A DNA stretch of 64,000 nt from Parahaliea aestuarii (GTDB lineage Bacteria > Pseudomonadota > Gammaproteobacteria > Pseudomonadales > Halieaceae): assembly GCF_008064635.1 (NCBI RefSeq), contig NZ_VRYZ01000001.1:558001-622000 (forward strand). Reading direction: 5' to 3'. The notes under the pieces are model-generated. The model had not been told where the DNA came from. It ran no database searches and saw only the letters and a list, made by a program, of their open reading frames with translations. The translations under genes were made by a program, and so were the position numbers. Positions within the stretch are counted from its first letter, which is position 1; the number at the start of each line of letters is the position of its first letter. Positions 9,410 to 17,400 of the stretch are shown here, one piece after another.

Positions 9410-9861
9410 TCGACGGCGACCAGGCGGAGGGCCTGCGCCGCTGGGCCAAAACACTGTCTGTCGAGCCGCCATCCCACGCAGCCCCGCGCACCCTGATGGT
9501 GTTGGGGCTGGACTGTGACAGCGGCAGCCAGCGGGTTACCCGGGTGCTGCAGCACTGGCAGGCACAGGGCTACGACTGGGTCGGTGATCCCGCGCGCTGG
9601 CGGGTGCGCCCGGTGCGGGCCGACGACGCCCGTCTGCCGGCGCTGGCGGCACTGCACCAGCGCTGGGGCCTGTGGGTGGACGAAGGGCCGGAAGGTATCT
9701 GCCGGGCTTTCGCGCAGTTGCGCGGGCTCAGCGGGAAAGCCGGCCCCAGGCACCTGCTGGCTCTGCATCACCCGCACATGCCGCGCCGCGGCAGGCTGGA
9801 GAACCTGCGCCGCGCGGCGCTGGAGCGCTGCGGCGTAAAACTGCTGCTGATCAAGGCCTGA
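9406..9861 (+). CDS. Unknown protein at the fleN/flhG position
   Basis: A 151-aa soluble, Arg/Leu-rich protein with no signal peptide or membrane span. The ATG at 9406 overlaps the flhF stop, so translation is likely coupled. In related gene clusters the MinD-like ATPase FleN/FlhG sits between flhF and fliA. This protein is about half that length and has no deviant Walker A (KGGxGKT). It does start, after about 25 residues, with a hydrophobic strand and acidic loop (RTLMVLGLDCDSGSQRVTRV) and ends with a Leu/Ile strand. I do not recognise the family. It could be a degenerate or P-loop-less FleN substitute or an FlhF partner; this is inference from position only. Confidence 0.8.
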   Translation: MIDGDQAEGLRRWAKTLSVEPPSHAAPRTLMVLGLDCDSGSQRVTRVLQHWQAQGYDWVGDPARWRVRPVRADDARLPALAALHQRWGLWVDEGPEGICRAFAQLRGLSGKAGPRHLLALHHPHMPRRGRLENLRRAALERCGVKLLLIKA

Positions 9862-9992
9862 GGACAGGTTTTGTAAGGCTGGAATAGAGCCTTGCAGATT
9901 GCCCTAATCGCCGCATGGCCGGCCGGCAACAGGGGGAATAATAGACTCTGGCGGCACTGTCGCTAACGGTCAAAAAGGCAAGCACTCGGGCT

Positions 9993-10700
9993 ATGACATA
10001 CACTGCACAGGGTAAAATTTCACAGGAAGCACTGCTGGAGGAGTACCTTCCGGCGGTGCGCCGCCAGGCACTTTCACTGCAGGTGCGTCTGCCGGCGGGC
10101 GTCGATATCGACGACCTCATCCAGGCGGGCATGCTGGGCTTGCTGGACGCGCTGGGGCGCTTCGATCCCAACGCCGGCACCGCCTTCCTTCCCTTCGCCA
10201 ACGCCCGTATACGCGGCGCCATGATCGACGAGCTCCGCTCCCGCGACTGGCTGCCCCGCAGCGTGCGGCGCCGGGCGCGGGAACTCGACAGTGTGATGCA
10301 CCAGCTCGCCCAGGAACTGGGCCGTCCGCCGCAGGAACGGGAAGTGGCGCAGGCGCTGGGTATCTCGCTGCAGGACTATCAGCAGCTGCTGGGCGACATC
10401 AATAACGGTTTTCTGCTGCCCTATGAAGAGCTGGTGGTAGAGGATGGCGAGCCGGAGGACAGCGCGCCCAGTAGTCGTTCCCCCTTTGGCGCCCTGCTGG
10501 AAGGCGAGCGGCGGGAGCAACTGACCGCTGCGATCGACGCGCTGCCGGAGCGGGAGAAGCTGCTGATGGGCCTCTACTATCAGGAAGAACTCAACCTCAA
10601 GGAGATTGGCGCGGTGCTCGGGGTCAGCGAATCCCGTGTGTGCCAGCTCCACAGCCAGGCTATCAGTCGCCTGCGTTCGCGGCTGCTCGACGCCGACTAG
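9993..10700 (+). CDS. fliA: FliA, flagellar sigma factor (sigma-28)
   Basis: RNA polymerase sigma factor for late flagellar and chemotaxis promoters. The 235-aa protein has region 2 (PAGVDIDDLIQAGMLGLLDA... FLPFANARIRGAMIDELRSRDW), region 3 (RPPQEREVAQALGIS) and region 4 helix-turn-helix (LNLKEIGAVLGVSESRVCQLH). It follows the unknown fleN-position gene after 131 nt, the usual end of the flhF–fleN–fliA block. It is normally held inactive by the anti-sigma factor FlgM, which is not in this window. Confidence 0.97.
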   Translation: MTYTAQGKISQEALLEEYLPAVRRQALSLQVRLPAGVDIDDLIQAGMLGLLDALGRFDPNAGTAFLPFANARIRGAMIDELRSRDWLPRSVRRRARELDSVMHQLAQELGRPPQEREVAQALGISLQDYQQLLGDINNGFLLPYEELVVEDGEPEDSAPSSRSPFGALLEGERREQLTAAIDALPEREKLLMGLYYQEELNLKEIGAVLGVSESRVCQLHSQAISRLRSRLLDAD

Positions 10701-10831
10701 TTCCAGCCTCAAGGTTTTCTTCCCGCCGCCGATAGAACTGTCGACGGCGCGGTACGGCTGCGGGAGTGCATTAATCCCGTGGCGCCGGGATCCTCGCTGT
10801 CTCCCGAAGCCCCAGATTCCCAGGAGAAGAC

Positions 10832-11176
10832 ATGAAAATGCAAATTCGCCAATCCCGCATCGCCGGCACCGGCTGCGCCGCGCTGGCGCTGGCTGTTTCC
10901 CTGATGACTCCCAAGGCACTGGCCTGCAGTGAGCCAGTGTTCAGTGCCAGCATCCCCGACGGCAAAGCCGCATCGGAATCGGAAATGGCCGCAGTGCAAA
11001 AAGCCGTCAAGGACTACGTCAGCAGCGGTGAAGCCTACATCGCCTGCCTCGAGGACTCCGGTTCCAGCGGCTCGCCCACCTACATCAAGAAGCGCAATGA
11101 GACCATTGATGGCATGGAGCGGGTGGCAGCCCAGTTCAACCGCGAGCTGCGCCAGTTCCGCAAGAACAGCGGCTGA
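10832..11176 (+). CDS. Small secreted/periplasmic protein, function unknown
   Basis: A 114-aa protein preceded by a good ribosome site (AGGAGAAGAC). Residues 1–31 form a Sec signal peptide (basic start, hydrophobic core, ALA before Cys32). The mature part begins CSEPVFSASIPDG and is helical, with a second cysteine (YIACLED) and an amphipathic C-terminal helix rich in Arg/Asn/Glu. The layout resembles an uncharacterised family of small periplasmic proteins with two cysteines that I recall from other gammaproteobacteria. No lipobox. It is convergent with the response regulator gene, 8 nt apart. Confidence 0.78.
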   Translation: MKMQIRQSRIAGTGCAALALAVSLMTPKALACSEPVFSASIPDGKAASESEMAAVQKAVKDYVSSGEAYIACLEDSGSSGSPTYIKKRNETIDGMERVAAQFNRELRQFRKNSG

Positions 11177-11184
11177 TCGCCGGG

Positions 11185-11826
11185 TCAGAGCAAGTCGCGC
11201 TCGATGGCCAACAACACGGCGCGGGTGCGATCGCGAACCCCCAGCTTGGCCAGCAGGGTGGACACCTGGTTTTTGATGGTGCCTTCTGACTTGTGCAGGG
11301 CCAGGGCGATTTCGCGGTTGCTGTAGCCGCCAGCCATCAGGCGTAGCACGGCCTGTTCCCTGGGACTGAGCGGCTCCGGTTCCGCTGGCGCCTCAAAGGT
11401 CGGCGTCACTCCCCGCAGGCCGCTCATGATGCGCTCGGTAACTGCCGGCTGAATCAGGGTGTCTCCCCTGTTTACCGTGGCGATGGCCTCGACCAGGGTT
11501 TCCAGGGAAACGTCCTTGAGCAGGTAGCCCTGGGCGCCGGCGGCCAGAGCGTCCAGCACCAGCTGGTGATCGTCGAAGGTGGTCAGGATAATCACCGGCA
11601 GGTGACAGCCACTGGCGCGCAGAGCGCGCAGCGCTTCGATACCCGACTGACGCGGCATACGGATATCCAGCAGGATGACGTGCGGATGGCAATCCGCCAC
11701 GGCGGCAGCGAGCTCGTCGCCGTCGGCGGCTTCGCCTGCCACATGCACCTGATCCGACAGTGCCAGCAGACTGGTGATGCCCTGGCGCACCAGGGTCTGA
11801 TCGTCCACCAGCAATACGCGGATCAC
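11185..11826 (-). CDS. NarL/LuxR-type response regulator
   Basis: Transcription regulator of 213 aa: receiver domain (VLLVDDQ; phospho-acceptor Asp54 in LLDIRMPRQSG; TTFDD; LLKDVS) followed by a LuxR-type helix-turn-helix at about 150–200 (LSPREQAVLRLMAGGYSNRE). The start is GTG at 11826 and overlaps the stop of the upstream kinase gene by four bases, so the two proteins form a cognate pair. Targets unknown. The divergent membrane-protein gene at 13120 is a plausible one by position. Confidence 0.93.
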   Translation of the reverse strand: MIRVLLVDDQTLVRQGITSLLALSDQVHVAGEAADGDELAAAVADCHPHVILLDIRMPRQSGIEALRALRASGCHLPVIILTTFDDHQLVLDALAAGAQGYLLKDVSLETLVEAIATVNRGDTLIQPAVTERIMSGLRGVTPTFEAPAEPEPLSPREQAVLRLMAGGYSNREIALALHKSEGTIKNQVSTLLAKLGVRDRTRAVLLAIERDLL

Positions 11827-12950
11827 GCCTGATCTCCCGGTAATTGCACGCGGGTCTCAAAGCCCGCGGGCGAAGCCCTGAACGCGATATGTCCATCCAG
11901 CGCGGCGACCCGCTCGCGGAGTCCGCGCAGGCCGTTCCCGGGTTGGACCGGCGGAGTACAGGCGCCGTTGTCGCCAAGGCGCAGGTCGAGGCCGCCGTTT
12001 GTCTCCATCAGCTCAATGCTGAACAGGGTGGCGCCGGAGTGGCGCAGGCTGTTGGTGAGACTCTCCTGGACACAGGCCAGGATGGTTTCCGCTACCGCCA
12101 GGTCGGTGGGATTGGCGGTCACTTTCAGATCTACCTGCAGGCGCGGGATGTTGCGCGTCAGCGCCACCAGCGCCTGGTGCAGGTCGAGCCCGCTGTGCTC
12201 GCGCAGCTCCGACACGGCTTCGCGTACGTCGCTTAGCAGCAGACCGGCGATGGCGTGGCAGCGTTCGATGGTGTCGCGCACCTCGCCCTCACTCCTGCGA
12301 GCGGCGACCTGCAGGTGCAGGGACAGGGCGGTAAGGTGGTGGCCGAGCAGGTCGTGGATGTTGCGGGCAATGCGGGTGCGCTCCGACTGGCGACTGGCCT
12401 CGTTAAGCAGGGTGCGGGTCGCCTGCAGTCTGCGATTCAGTTCGTCGGCGGCCTCCCTCGCGCGCCGCTCCTGCAGGGCGTTGTTCATGGTGATCATGGC
12501 AAACAGGTTGAGCGCCCAGAACAGCAGGGCGTTCAGCAGGCTGTCCTCCTGCTGCCAGTAGTCGCGGTAGACCAGCCACAGGGGTAGCGACAGCAGCGGT
12601 GACAGGCACAGGGCCAGCCGCAGTGGCAGGAAGTAGGGCAGCAGGGCGCACCACACCGCCATCAACACGCCGGTGAAACCGAAGGGCACCGTGAAGTACA
12701 GGGCAACGACCAGCGCGTACAGACCGCTCATACCCGCCGCCCGGTAGTGGCGACTGCCCTGTATTTCGCTGTGGGACAGGGCCAGGAACAGCGCGAGAAA
12801 AGCCAGGTACAGGAAGCCGGCCAGCAGTACCCGCCAGTGCCAGGGCTGCAATTGCAGCAGCAGGAAGTAGAGGCTGGTGCTTGCCACCAGGCCCCAGGTC
12901 AGCACTGCGCTGGCGCGATCCAGGCCAAATTCCCGCAACCATTTCGGCAC
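11823..12950 (-). CDS. DesK/NarX-type (HisKA_3) sensor histidine kinase
   Basis: Membrane sensor kinase of 375 aa using GTG at 12950, which has GGAGAG 4–5 nt upstream; a longer GTG start at 13016 lacks this. Residues 10–160 contain about five or six hydrophobic helices and no recognisable periplasmic sensor, like DesK-type kinases that sense the membrane. A short coiled segment leads to the HisKA_3 motif (RIARNIHDLLGHHLTAL, His199) and a compact HATPase with ESLTNSLRHSG (N box), GDNG and GNGLRGLRERV. It overlaps the response regulator gene. Confidence 0.93.
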   Translation of the reverse strand: MPKWLREFGLDRASAVLTWGLVASTSLYFLLLQLQPWHWRVLLAGFLYLAFLALFLALSHSEIQGSRHYRAAGMSGLYALVVALYFTVPFGFTGVLMAVWCALLPYFLPLRLALCLSPLLSLPLWLVYRDYWQQEDSLLNALLFWALNLFAMITMNNALQERRAREAADELNRRLQATRTLLNEASRQSERTRIARNIHDLLGHHLTALSLHLQVAARRSEGEVRDTIERCHAIAGLLLSDVREAVSELREHSGLDLHQALVALTRNIPRLQVDLKVTANPTDLAVAETILACVQESLTNSLRHSGATLFSIELMETNGGLDLRLGDNGACTPPVQPGNGLRGLRERVAALDGHIAFRASPAGFETRVQLPGDQA

Positions 12951-13119
12951 CTGACTCTCCCTTCTGGTCTCTGACTGTGGCTCTCGCTTCCAGCTTAGGG
13001 CGTAGGCAGGCACCACGACAATAGGCCGGAAGTCACGATTGGATGGGTGACTTCCGGCACTGATGCTCGCACGGGGCTTGATCTATCGTGGCCCCGACTG
13101 ACTGACAGGAGCGGCAAAC

Positions 13120-13842
13120 ATGTCGACCTTACATTCCTCTTTACTCTTTGTGCACGTGGCCCTCGGCGCTGCCGCGGTAGTGCTGTTCTGGGGGCCGCTG
13201 GTGACAGCCAGGGGCGGATACTGGCACCAGCGCACCGGGCGCTGGTACGTCTCCTGTATGGTGGGGGTGAGTCTGAGTGGCGCTGTGATGAGCGCCCTCG
13301 CGCTGGCCTGGCCACAGCAGTGGCTGGGAGGAGCGCCCGACGTGGCACAACTGGCCCAGGCGCGTGACACCTACCTGTTCCTCGGCTACCTCAGCCTCCT
13401 GACTTTTACGACTGTCAGCCACGGAGTGGTGGTGCTGCGGGCCAGGGAGCAACGCCAGCAGTTGCGGCGCTGGCGGGTGCTCTGCTGGCCCACACTGCTG
13501 GTGCTCGCTGGCGTCGCCCAGCTTGTGCGCTTTCTGGCCGCCGGCGGGCTGTTGCCGGGCATCTTCGGGGCCCTGGGTATATTCCTGGGGCTGCCGATGC
13601 TGCTCTACTGCCTGCGCGCCAGCGTGCCGCTGGGCGAGTGGCGACTGGAACACCTTGGGGCGATGCTCGGTTCCGGGATCGCCGCCTATACCGCCTTTCT
13701 CGTCTTTGGTGCGCAGGCACTGTTCGAAGTCCGTGGCGGGCTGGCGATGTCGGTGTGGTTTGCGCCGGGCCTGGTTGGCGGCCTGGCTATTGCGCTGCTC
13801 CGTCGCCGCCATCGTCGACGGCGCGGGGCAACCCAAATATAG
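13120..13842 (+). CDS. Polytopic membrane protein (DUF2306-like)
   Basis: A 240-aa protein with about seven hydrophobic helices, a His near the first helix (LLFVHVALG), the HQRTGRWYV loop typical of DUF2306-like membrane proteins, and a basic C-terminus ([11 protein letters not shown]). The ribosome site GACAGGAGCGG precedes the ATG. It is divergent from the two-component pair, with 169 nt between. Function unknown. The family assignment rests on the HR/GR loop and topology only. Confidence 0.75.
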   Translation: MSTLHSSLLFVHVALGAAAVVLFWGPLVTARGGYWHQRTGRWYVSCMVGVSLSGAVMSALALAWPQQWLGGAPDVAQLAQARDTYLFLGYLSLLTFTTVSHGVVVLRAREQRQQLRRWRVLCWPTLLVLAGVAQLVRFLAAGGLLPGIFGALGIFLGLPMLLYCLRASVPLGEWRLEHLGAMLGSGIAAYTAFLVFGAQALFEVRGGLAMSVWFAPGLVGGLAIALLRRRHRRRRGATQI

Positions 13843-13874
13843 TTGCAGTTGTAACTAAATGTTGCGACAACTAT
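13840..13874. promoter_or_regulatory. Two tandem palindromes upstream of hpd (candidate operators)
   Basis: TAGTTGCAGTTGTAACTA (13840–13857) and ATGTTGCGACAACTAT (13859–13874) are adjacent imperfect palindromes with a common TAGTTGC/GCAACTA core. They also form a larger ATAGTTG...CAACTAT inverted repeat. They start in the stop codon of the preceding gene and end 48 nt before hpd. Arm length and spacing suit a dimeric MarR- or TetR-type repressor of tyrosine catabolism; no regulator gene is adjacent. Confidence 0.55.
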
Positions 13875-13922
13875 ACTCCCGGCACGACCAACAACTCAGT
13901 GCCGCAGTGCGGGAGGCAAGCA

Positions 13923-15020
13923 ATGGCAGATCTTTTCGACAACCCCATGGGCCTGGATGGCTTTGAATTCGTGGAATTCGCGGCGCCCGAGAAAGGCATA
14001 CTGGAACCCGTGTTTGAAATGATGGGCTTTTCCCGGGTGGCGGAGCACCGCACCAAGGATGTCAGCCTGTGGCGCCAGGGCGATATCAACTTCATTACCA
14101 ACTACGAACCCAAAAGCCACGCCTGGTACTACGCCCGCGAGCACGGTGCCGGCGCCTGCGGCATGGCCTTCCGGGTCAAGGACGCCACCCTGGCCTACCG
14201 TCGCGCGCTGGAAAACGGCGCCCAGCCCGTGCATGTGGAAACCGGGCCGATGGAACTGCGCCTGCCGGCGATCAAGGGGATTGGCGGGGCCACCCTCTAC
14301 CTGATCGACCGCTACGAGGAAGGGCAGAGCATCTACGATATCGACTTCCACTGGCTGCAAGGCGTGGAGCGCAAGCCCGTCGGTCACGGCTTTCACACCC
14401 TCGACCATCTCACCCACAATGTCTATCGCGGGCGCATGGATTACTGGGCTTCCTATTACGAGGACCTGTTCAACTTCCGCGAAATCCGCTACTTCGACAT
14501 CAAGGGTGAATACACCGGCCTGCTGTCCAAGGCGATGACAGCGCCGGACGGAAAAATCCGCATCCCCCTCAACGAGGAGGCCAAGGGCGGCGGCCAGATC
14601 GAGGAATACCTGATGGCCTATAACGGCGAGGGTATCCAGCACATCGCCTTTGCCTGTGACGACCTGCTGGCCTGCTACGACAAACTCAAGGCCGCCGGCC
14701 TCGAGTTCATGCCGGCACCGCCGGACACTTACTATGAGATGCTGGACGAGCGCCTGCCCGGACACGGCGAACCCGCCGCAGAGCTGCAGCGGCGCGGTAT
14801 CCTGCTGGATGGCACCACCGAGGGTGGCCAACCGCGTCTGCTGTTGCAGATTTTCTCCGCCAACCTGCTGGGGCCGGTGTTCTTCGAGTTCATCCAGCGC
14901 AAGGAGGACGAGGGCTTTGGCGAGGGCAACTTCAAGGCCCTGTTTGAAAGCATTGAACGCGACCAGCTCGCCCGCGGCGTGATCGGCGGGGATGCCAACG
15001 AAGAGAAACAGGCCGGTTGA
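13923..15020 (+). CDS. hpd: 4-hydroxyphenylpyruvate dioxygenase
   Basis: Fe(II) dioxygenase converting 4-hydroxyphenylpyruvate to homogentisate in tyrosine degradation. With the ATG at 13923 (GGGAGG upstream) the protein is 365 aa. The iron ligands His162 (DHLTHNV), His240 (IQHIAFA) and Glu322 (FFEFIQR) fall at or within one residue of the Pseudomonas enzyme numbers. An upstream in-frame extension overlaps the membrane-protein gene and is spurious. It is the first gene of an operon with a VOC protein and a FAH-family hydrolase. Tandem palindromes lie in its leader. Confidence 0.97.
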   Translation: MADLFDNPMGLDGFEFVEFAAPEKGILEPVFEMMGFSRVAEHRTKDVSLWRQGDINFITNYEPKSHAWYYAREHGAGACGMAFRVKDATLAYRRALENGAQPVHVETGPMELRLPAIKGIGGATLYLIDRYEEGQSIYDIDFHWLQGVERKPVGHGFHTLDHLTHNVYRGRMDYWASYYEDLFNFREIRYFDIKGEYTGLLSKAMTAPDGKIRIPLNEEAKGGGQIEEYLMAYNGEGIQHIAFACDDLLACYDKLKAAGLEFMPAPPDTYYEMLDERLPGHGEPAAELQRRGILLDGTTEGGQPRLLLQIFSANLLGPVFFEFIQRKEDEGFGEGNFKALFESIERDQLARGVIGGDANEEKQAG

Positions 15021-15036
15021 GCCGGGAGGCGCTGCC

Positions 15037-15570
15037 ATGAACATTCGCAAAATTCATCACGTGGCCTATCGCTGTCGCGATGCGAAGGAGACGGTGGACT
15101 TCTACAAACGAGTGATGGACATGGACCTGGTGCTGGCCATCGCCGAGAATGAAGTGCCCTCCACCGGCGCGCCGGACCCCTACATGCACATCTTTCTCGA
15201 TGCCGGCATGGGCAATGTGCTGGCCTTCTTCGAGTTGCCCAACTCGCCCTCCATGGGGCGCGACGAGGCGACACCGGAGTGGGTGCAGCACATCGCTTTT
15301 GAGCTCGGCTCGGTGGAGGAACTGCTGGCGGCCAAGGAGAAGATCGAGGCCGAGGGCCTGGCGGTGGTGGGGCCGACGCACCACGGCATCTTCAAATCCA
15401 TTTATTTCTTTGATCCCAATGGCCATCGCCTGGAACTGGCGGCGAATATCGACCGACCCGGGGATCTGGAGAAGTTGCGGGAAGTGGCGCCGGCGATGAT
15501 CGATGAGTGGTCGCGCACCAAAAGGGCGCCGCGCCACGCCGCCTGGCTGCATCAGCGCCAGGATGACTAA
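15037..15570 (+). CDS. VOC/glyoxalase-family protein in the tyrosine operon
   Basis: A 177-aa vicinal-oxygen-chelate protein with paired beta-alpha-beta units: IHHVAYRCRDA... FYKRVMDM and VQHIAFEL... FFDPNGHRLELA. The candidate metal ligands are a His in IHHVA, a His in VQHIA and the Glu of HRLEL. GGGAGG precedes the ATG at 15037; the gap to hpd is 16 nt. Its fold suits an isomerase, lyase or dioxygenase acting near homogentisate or maleylacetoacetate, but the reaction cannot be read from sequence. The usual hmgA and maiA genes are absent here, so it may fill or assist one of those steps (inference). Confidence 0.88.
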   Translation: MNIRKIHHVAYRCRDAKETVDFYKRVMDMDLVLAIAENEVPSTGAPDPYMHIFLDAGMGNVLAFFELPNSPSMGRDEATPEWVQHIAFELGSVEELLAAKEKIEAEGLAVVGPTHHGIFKSIYFFDPNGHRLELAANIDRPGDLEKLREVAPAMIDEWSRTKRAPRHAAWLHQRQDD

Positions 15571-15595
15571 TGCATAGAGAAGAGGGAGATTCACA

Positions 15596-16591
15596 GTGAA
15601 ACTCGCATCAGTGAAAGCGGGGCGCGATGGCGCCCTGGTAGTGGTATCGCAGGACCTGGGGCGCCAGCTGCCGACGGGCATGACGCTGCAGGACGCGCTG
15701 GATAACTGGGCCGATACACGGCCCGTCCTGCAAGACCTCTGCGGGCGCGTCAATGCGGGGGAGGGTGAACCCTTCGACGAGTCGGCCTGTGCCTCGCCGC
15801 TGCCGCGGGCCTACCAGTGGGCTGACGGTTCCGCCTACGTCAATCACGTGGAGTTGGTGCGCAGGGCTCGCGGTGCCGAGATGCCCGAGAGTTTCTGGAA
15901 CGATCCGCTGATGTACCAGGGCGGGTCCGACACCTTTCTCGGGCCGCGTGAACCCATTGTCATGGCCAGCGAGGACTGGGGTATCGATTTCGAGGGCGAG
16001 ATCGCCGTGGTGACCGGCGATGTCCCGATGGGCGCCACGGCCGCGCAGGCGGCGGAGGCCATCCGTCTGGTAATGCTGGTGAACGATGTGTCCCTGCGCA
16101 ACCTGATTCCCGCCGAGCTGGGCAAGGGCTTCGGCTTTTTCCAGTCCAAGCCCTCCAGCGCCTTCAGTCCGGTGTGTGTGACGCCCGACGAACTGGGGGA
16201 TGCATGGAATGGCGGTCGCCTGCACCTGCCGCTGCTGGTGTCCTACAACGGCGCACTCTTTGGCAAGGCCAATGCCGGCGTGGACATGACCTTCGATTTC
16301 CCCACCCTGGTTGCACACGCGGCGAAAACCCGGCCACTGGGGGCGGGAACTATCATCGGTTCCGGCACGGTGTCCAACAAGGACGCCGACGGCAGCCCGG
16401 GGCGTCCCGTCGCGGCGGGCGGCCTTGGCTACAGCTGCATTGCCGAGATTCGCATGATCGAAACTATTGAGGGCGGCGCGCCGCAAACACCGTTCATGCG
16501 GTACGGTGACAGGGTGCGCATTGAGATGTGCGACGAGTCCGGGCACTCGATTTTCGGTGCGATTGAACAACAAGTGAGCGCCCCGCAATAA
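15596..16591 (+). CDS. Fumarylacetoacetate hydrolase family protein
   Basis: A 331-aa FAH-fold hydrolase, start GTG 15596 after AGAGGGAG. It has the family N-terminal domain and the catalytic domain with the metal-ligand region DFEGEIAVV, the NDVSLRNL loop and the GSGTVSNKDADGSPGRP segment. In the hpd operon the expected substrate is fumarylacetoacetate, giving fumarate and acetoacetate. It belongs to the shorter bacterial branch rather than the ~430-aa eukaryote-like FAH, so a related acylpyruvate substrate is possible. Confidence 0.92.
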   Translation: MKLASVKAGRDGALVVVSQDLGRQLPTGMTLQDALDNWADTRPVLQDLCGRVNAGEGEPFDESACASPLPRAYQWADGSAYVNHVELVRRARGAEMPESFWNDPLMYQGGSDTFLGPREPIVMASEDWGIDFEGEIAVVTGDVPMGATAAQAAEAIRLVMLVNDVSLRNLIPAELGKGFGFFQSKPSSAFSPVCVTPDELGDAWNGGRLHLPLLVSYNGALFGKANAGVDMTFDFPTLVAHAAKTRPLGAGTIIGSGTVSNKDADGSPGRPVAAGGLGYSCIAEIRMIETIEGGAPQTPFMRYGDRVRIEMCDESGHSIFGAIEQQVSAPQ

Positions 16592-16617
16592 AACCTGAAA
16601 TTAGTTGGGAAAGCCGG

Positions 16618-16646
16618 TTGACCACCATGGGGGCCGTACCTATAAT
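16618..16646 (+). promoter_or_regulatory. Sigma-70 promoter of the tRNA-fMet/nusA operon
   Basis: TTGACC at 16618–16623 and a perfect TATAAT at 16641–16646, separated by 17 bp. Expected transcription start is near 16653, about 75 nt before the tRNA. It is the best consensus promoter seen in the window and fits the strongly expressed metY–nusA type operon. Confidence 0.85.
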
Positions 16647-16727
16647 GCACACCCTCGAATTCAGGCAGCAGCAGTAACGCGGCCTGAGGTGAAGTGCCAA
16701 GGGGCCTTCACGGCGAGGAAGTATTGA

Positions 16728-16804
<77 letters not shown>

Positions 16805-16807
16805 ATT

Positions 16808-16841
16808 ACGTATCACCCGCTCCTAAATCTAGGTGATACGT
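16808..16841 (+). other. Hairpin in the tRNA 3' trailer
   Basis: A 10-bp stem, ACGTATCACC at 16808–16817 pairing with GGTGATACGT at 16832–16841, begins 4 nt after the tRNA CCA. Likely an RNase processing structure that separates the tRNA from the rimP-nusA mRNA. Confidence 0.6.
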
Positions 16842-16846
16842 TCGAG

Positions 16847-16869
16847 AAGCCCCTTTTTAGGGGCTTTTT
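16847..16869 (+). terminator. Intrinsic terminator/attenuator between tRNA and rimP
   Basis: Stem AAGCCCC (16847–16853) / GGGGCTT (16860–16866) followed by TTTTT. It sits between the tRNA and rimP, so partial termination here would set the tRNA:mRNA ratio, or be subject to antitermination as in the E. coli nusA leader. Confidence 0.75.
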
Positions 16870-16915
16870 CGTATCTGCGAAAAAGTACCGGCCCTGCCGG
16901 TGGGAGCACTTGCCA

Positions 16916-17380
16916 ATGGCGACAAAGGAACAGGAACTCCAGCAGCTGCTGGCGCCCTCTGTGGAGGCGCTGGGCTACGAGCTGTGGGGTATCGAGTACC
17001 TGTCACAGGGCCGTCATACAGTATTGCGTGTCTATATTGAGAGCGAGCAGGGCATTGGCGTGGAAGATTGTGCCGATGTCAGTCACCACGTCAGCGGTGT
17101 GCTGGACGTGGAAGACCCGATCGCCGGTGAGTACACCCTGGAAGTGTCCTCCCCGGGAGTGGATCGCCTGCTGTTCCATCTCGAGCAGTACCCGGCCTAC
17201 GTCGGCGAGTGGATAGAGTTGCGTTTGCGTCGGCCCTTCGATGGGCGCCGCAAATTCAAGGGAACCCTGAAGGGAATCGAGGGCGAGGACGTGGTGGTCC
17301 AGGTGGATGACCACGAATACCTGTTGCCCCACGGCGCAATCGAGAAAGCGCGTATTCAACCCCGCCTGGGCGGGCAGTGA
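16916..17380 (+). CDS. rimP: RimP, 30S ribosome maturation factor
   Basis: Cytoplasmic assembly factor for the 30S subunit, 154 aa. It has the RimP N-terminal alpha/beta domain ([14 protein letters not shown]... LRVYIES... [22 protein letters not shown]... [12 protein letters not shown]) and the C-terminal SH3-like barrel. ATG 16916 has GGGAG 9 nt upstream; the TTG at 16910 is less likely. First protein gene of the nus operon, 20 nt before nusA. Confidence 0.96.
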   Translation: MATKEQELQQLLAPSVEALGYELWGIEYLSQGRHTVLRVYIESEQGIGVEDCADVSHHVSGVLDVEDPIAGEYTLEVSSPGVDRLLFHLEQYPAYVGEWIELRLRRPFDGRRKFKGTLKGIEGEDVVVQVDDHEYLLPHGAIEKARIQPRLGGQ

Positions 17381-17400
17381 TCGAACAAGCGAGGCTTGAG

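Noticed and set aside
9406-9861. Calling the gene after flhF a FleN/FlhG ATPase
   Set aside because: No Walker A or MinD-type motifs and only 151 aa; position alone is not sufficient.
13638-13922. N-terminal extension of HPPD overlapping the membrane-protein gene
   Set aside because: With the ATG at 13923 the iron ligands fall at the family numbers and a ribosome site is present; the extension is unneeded.
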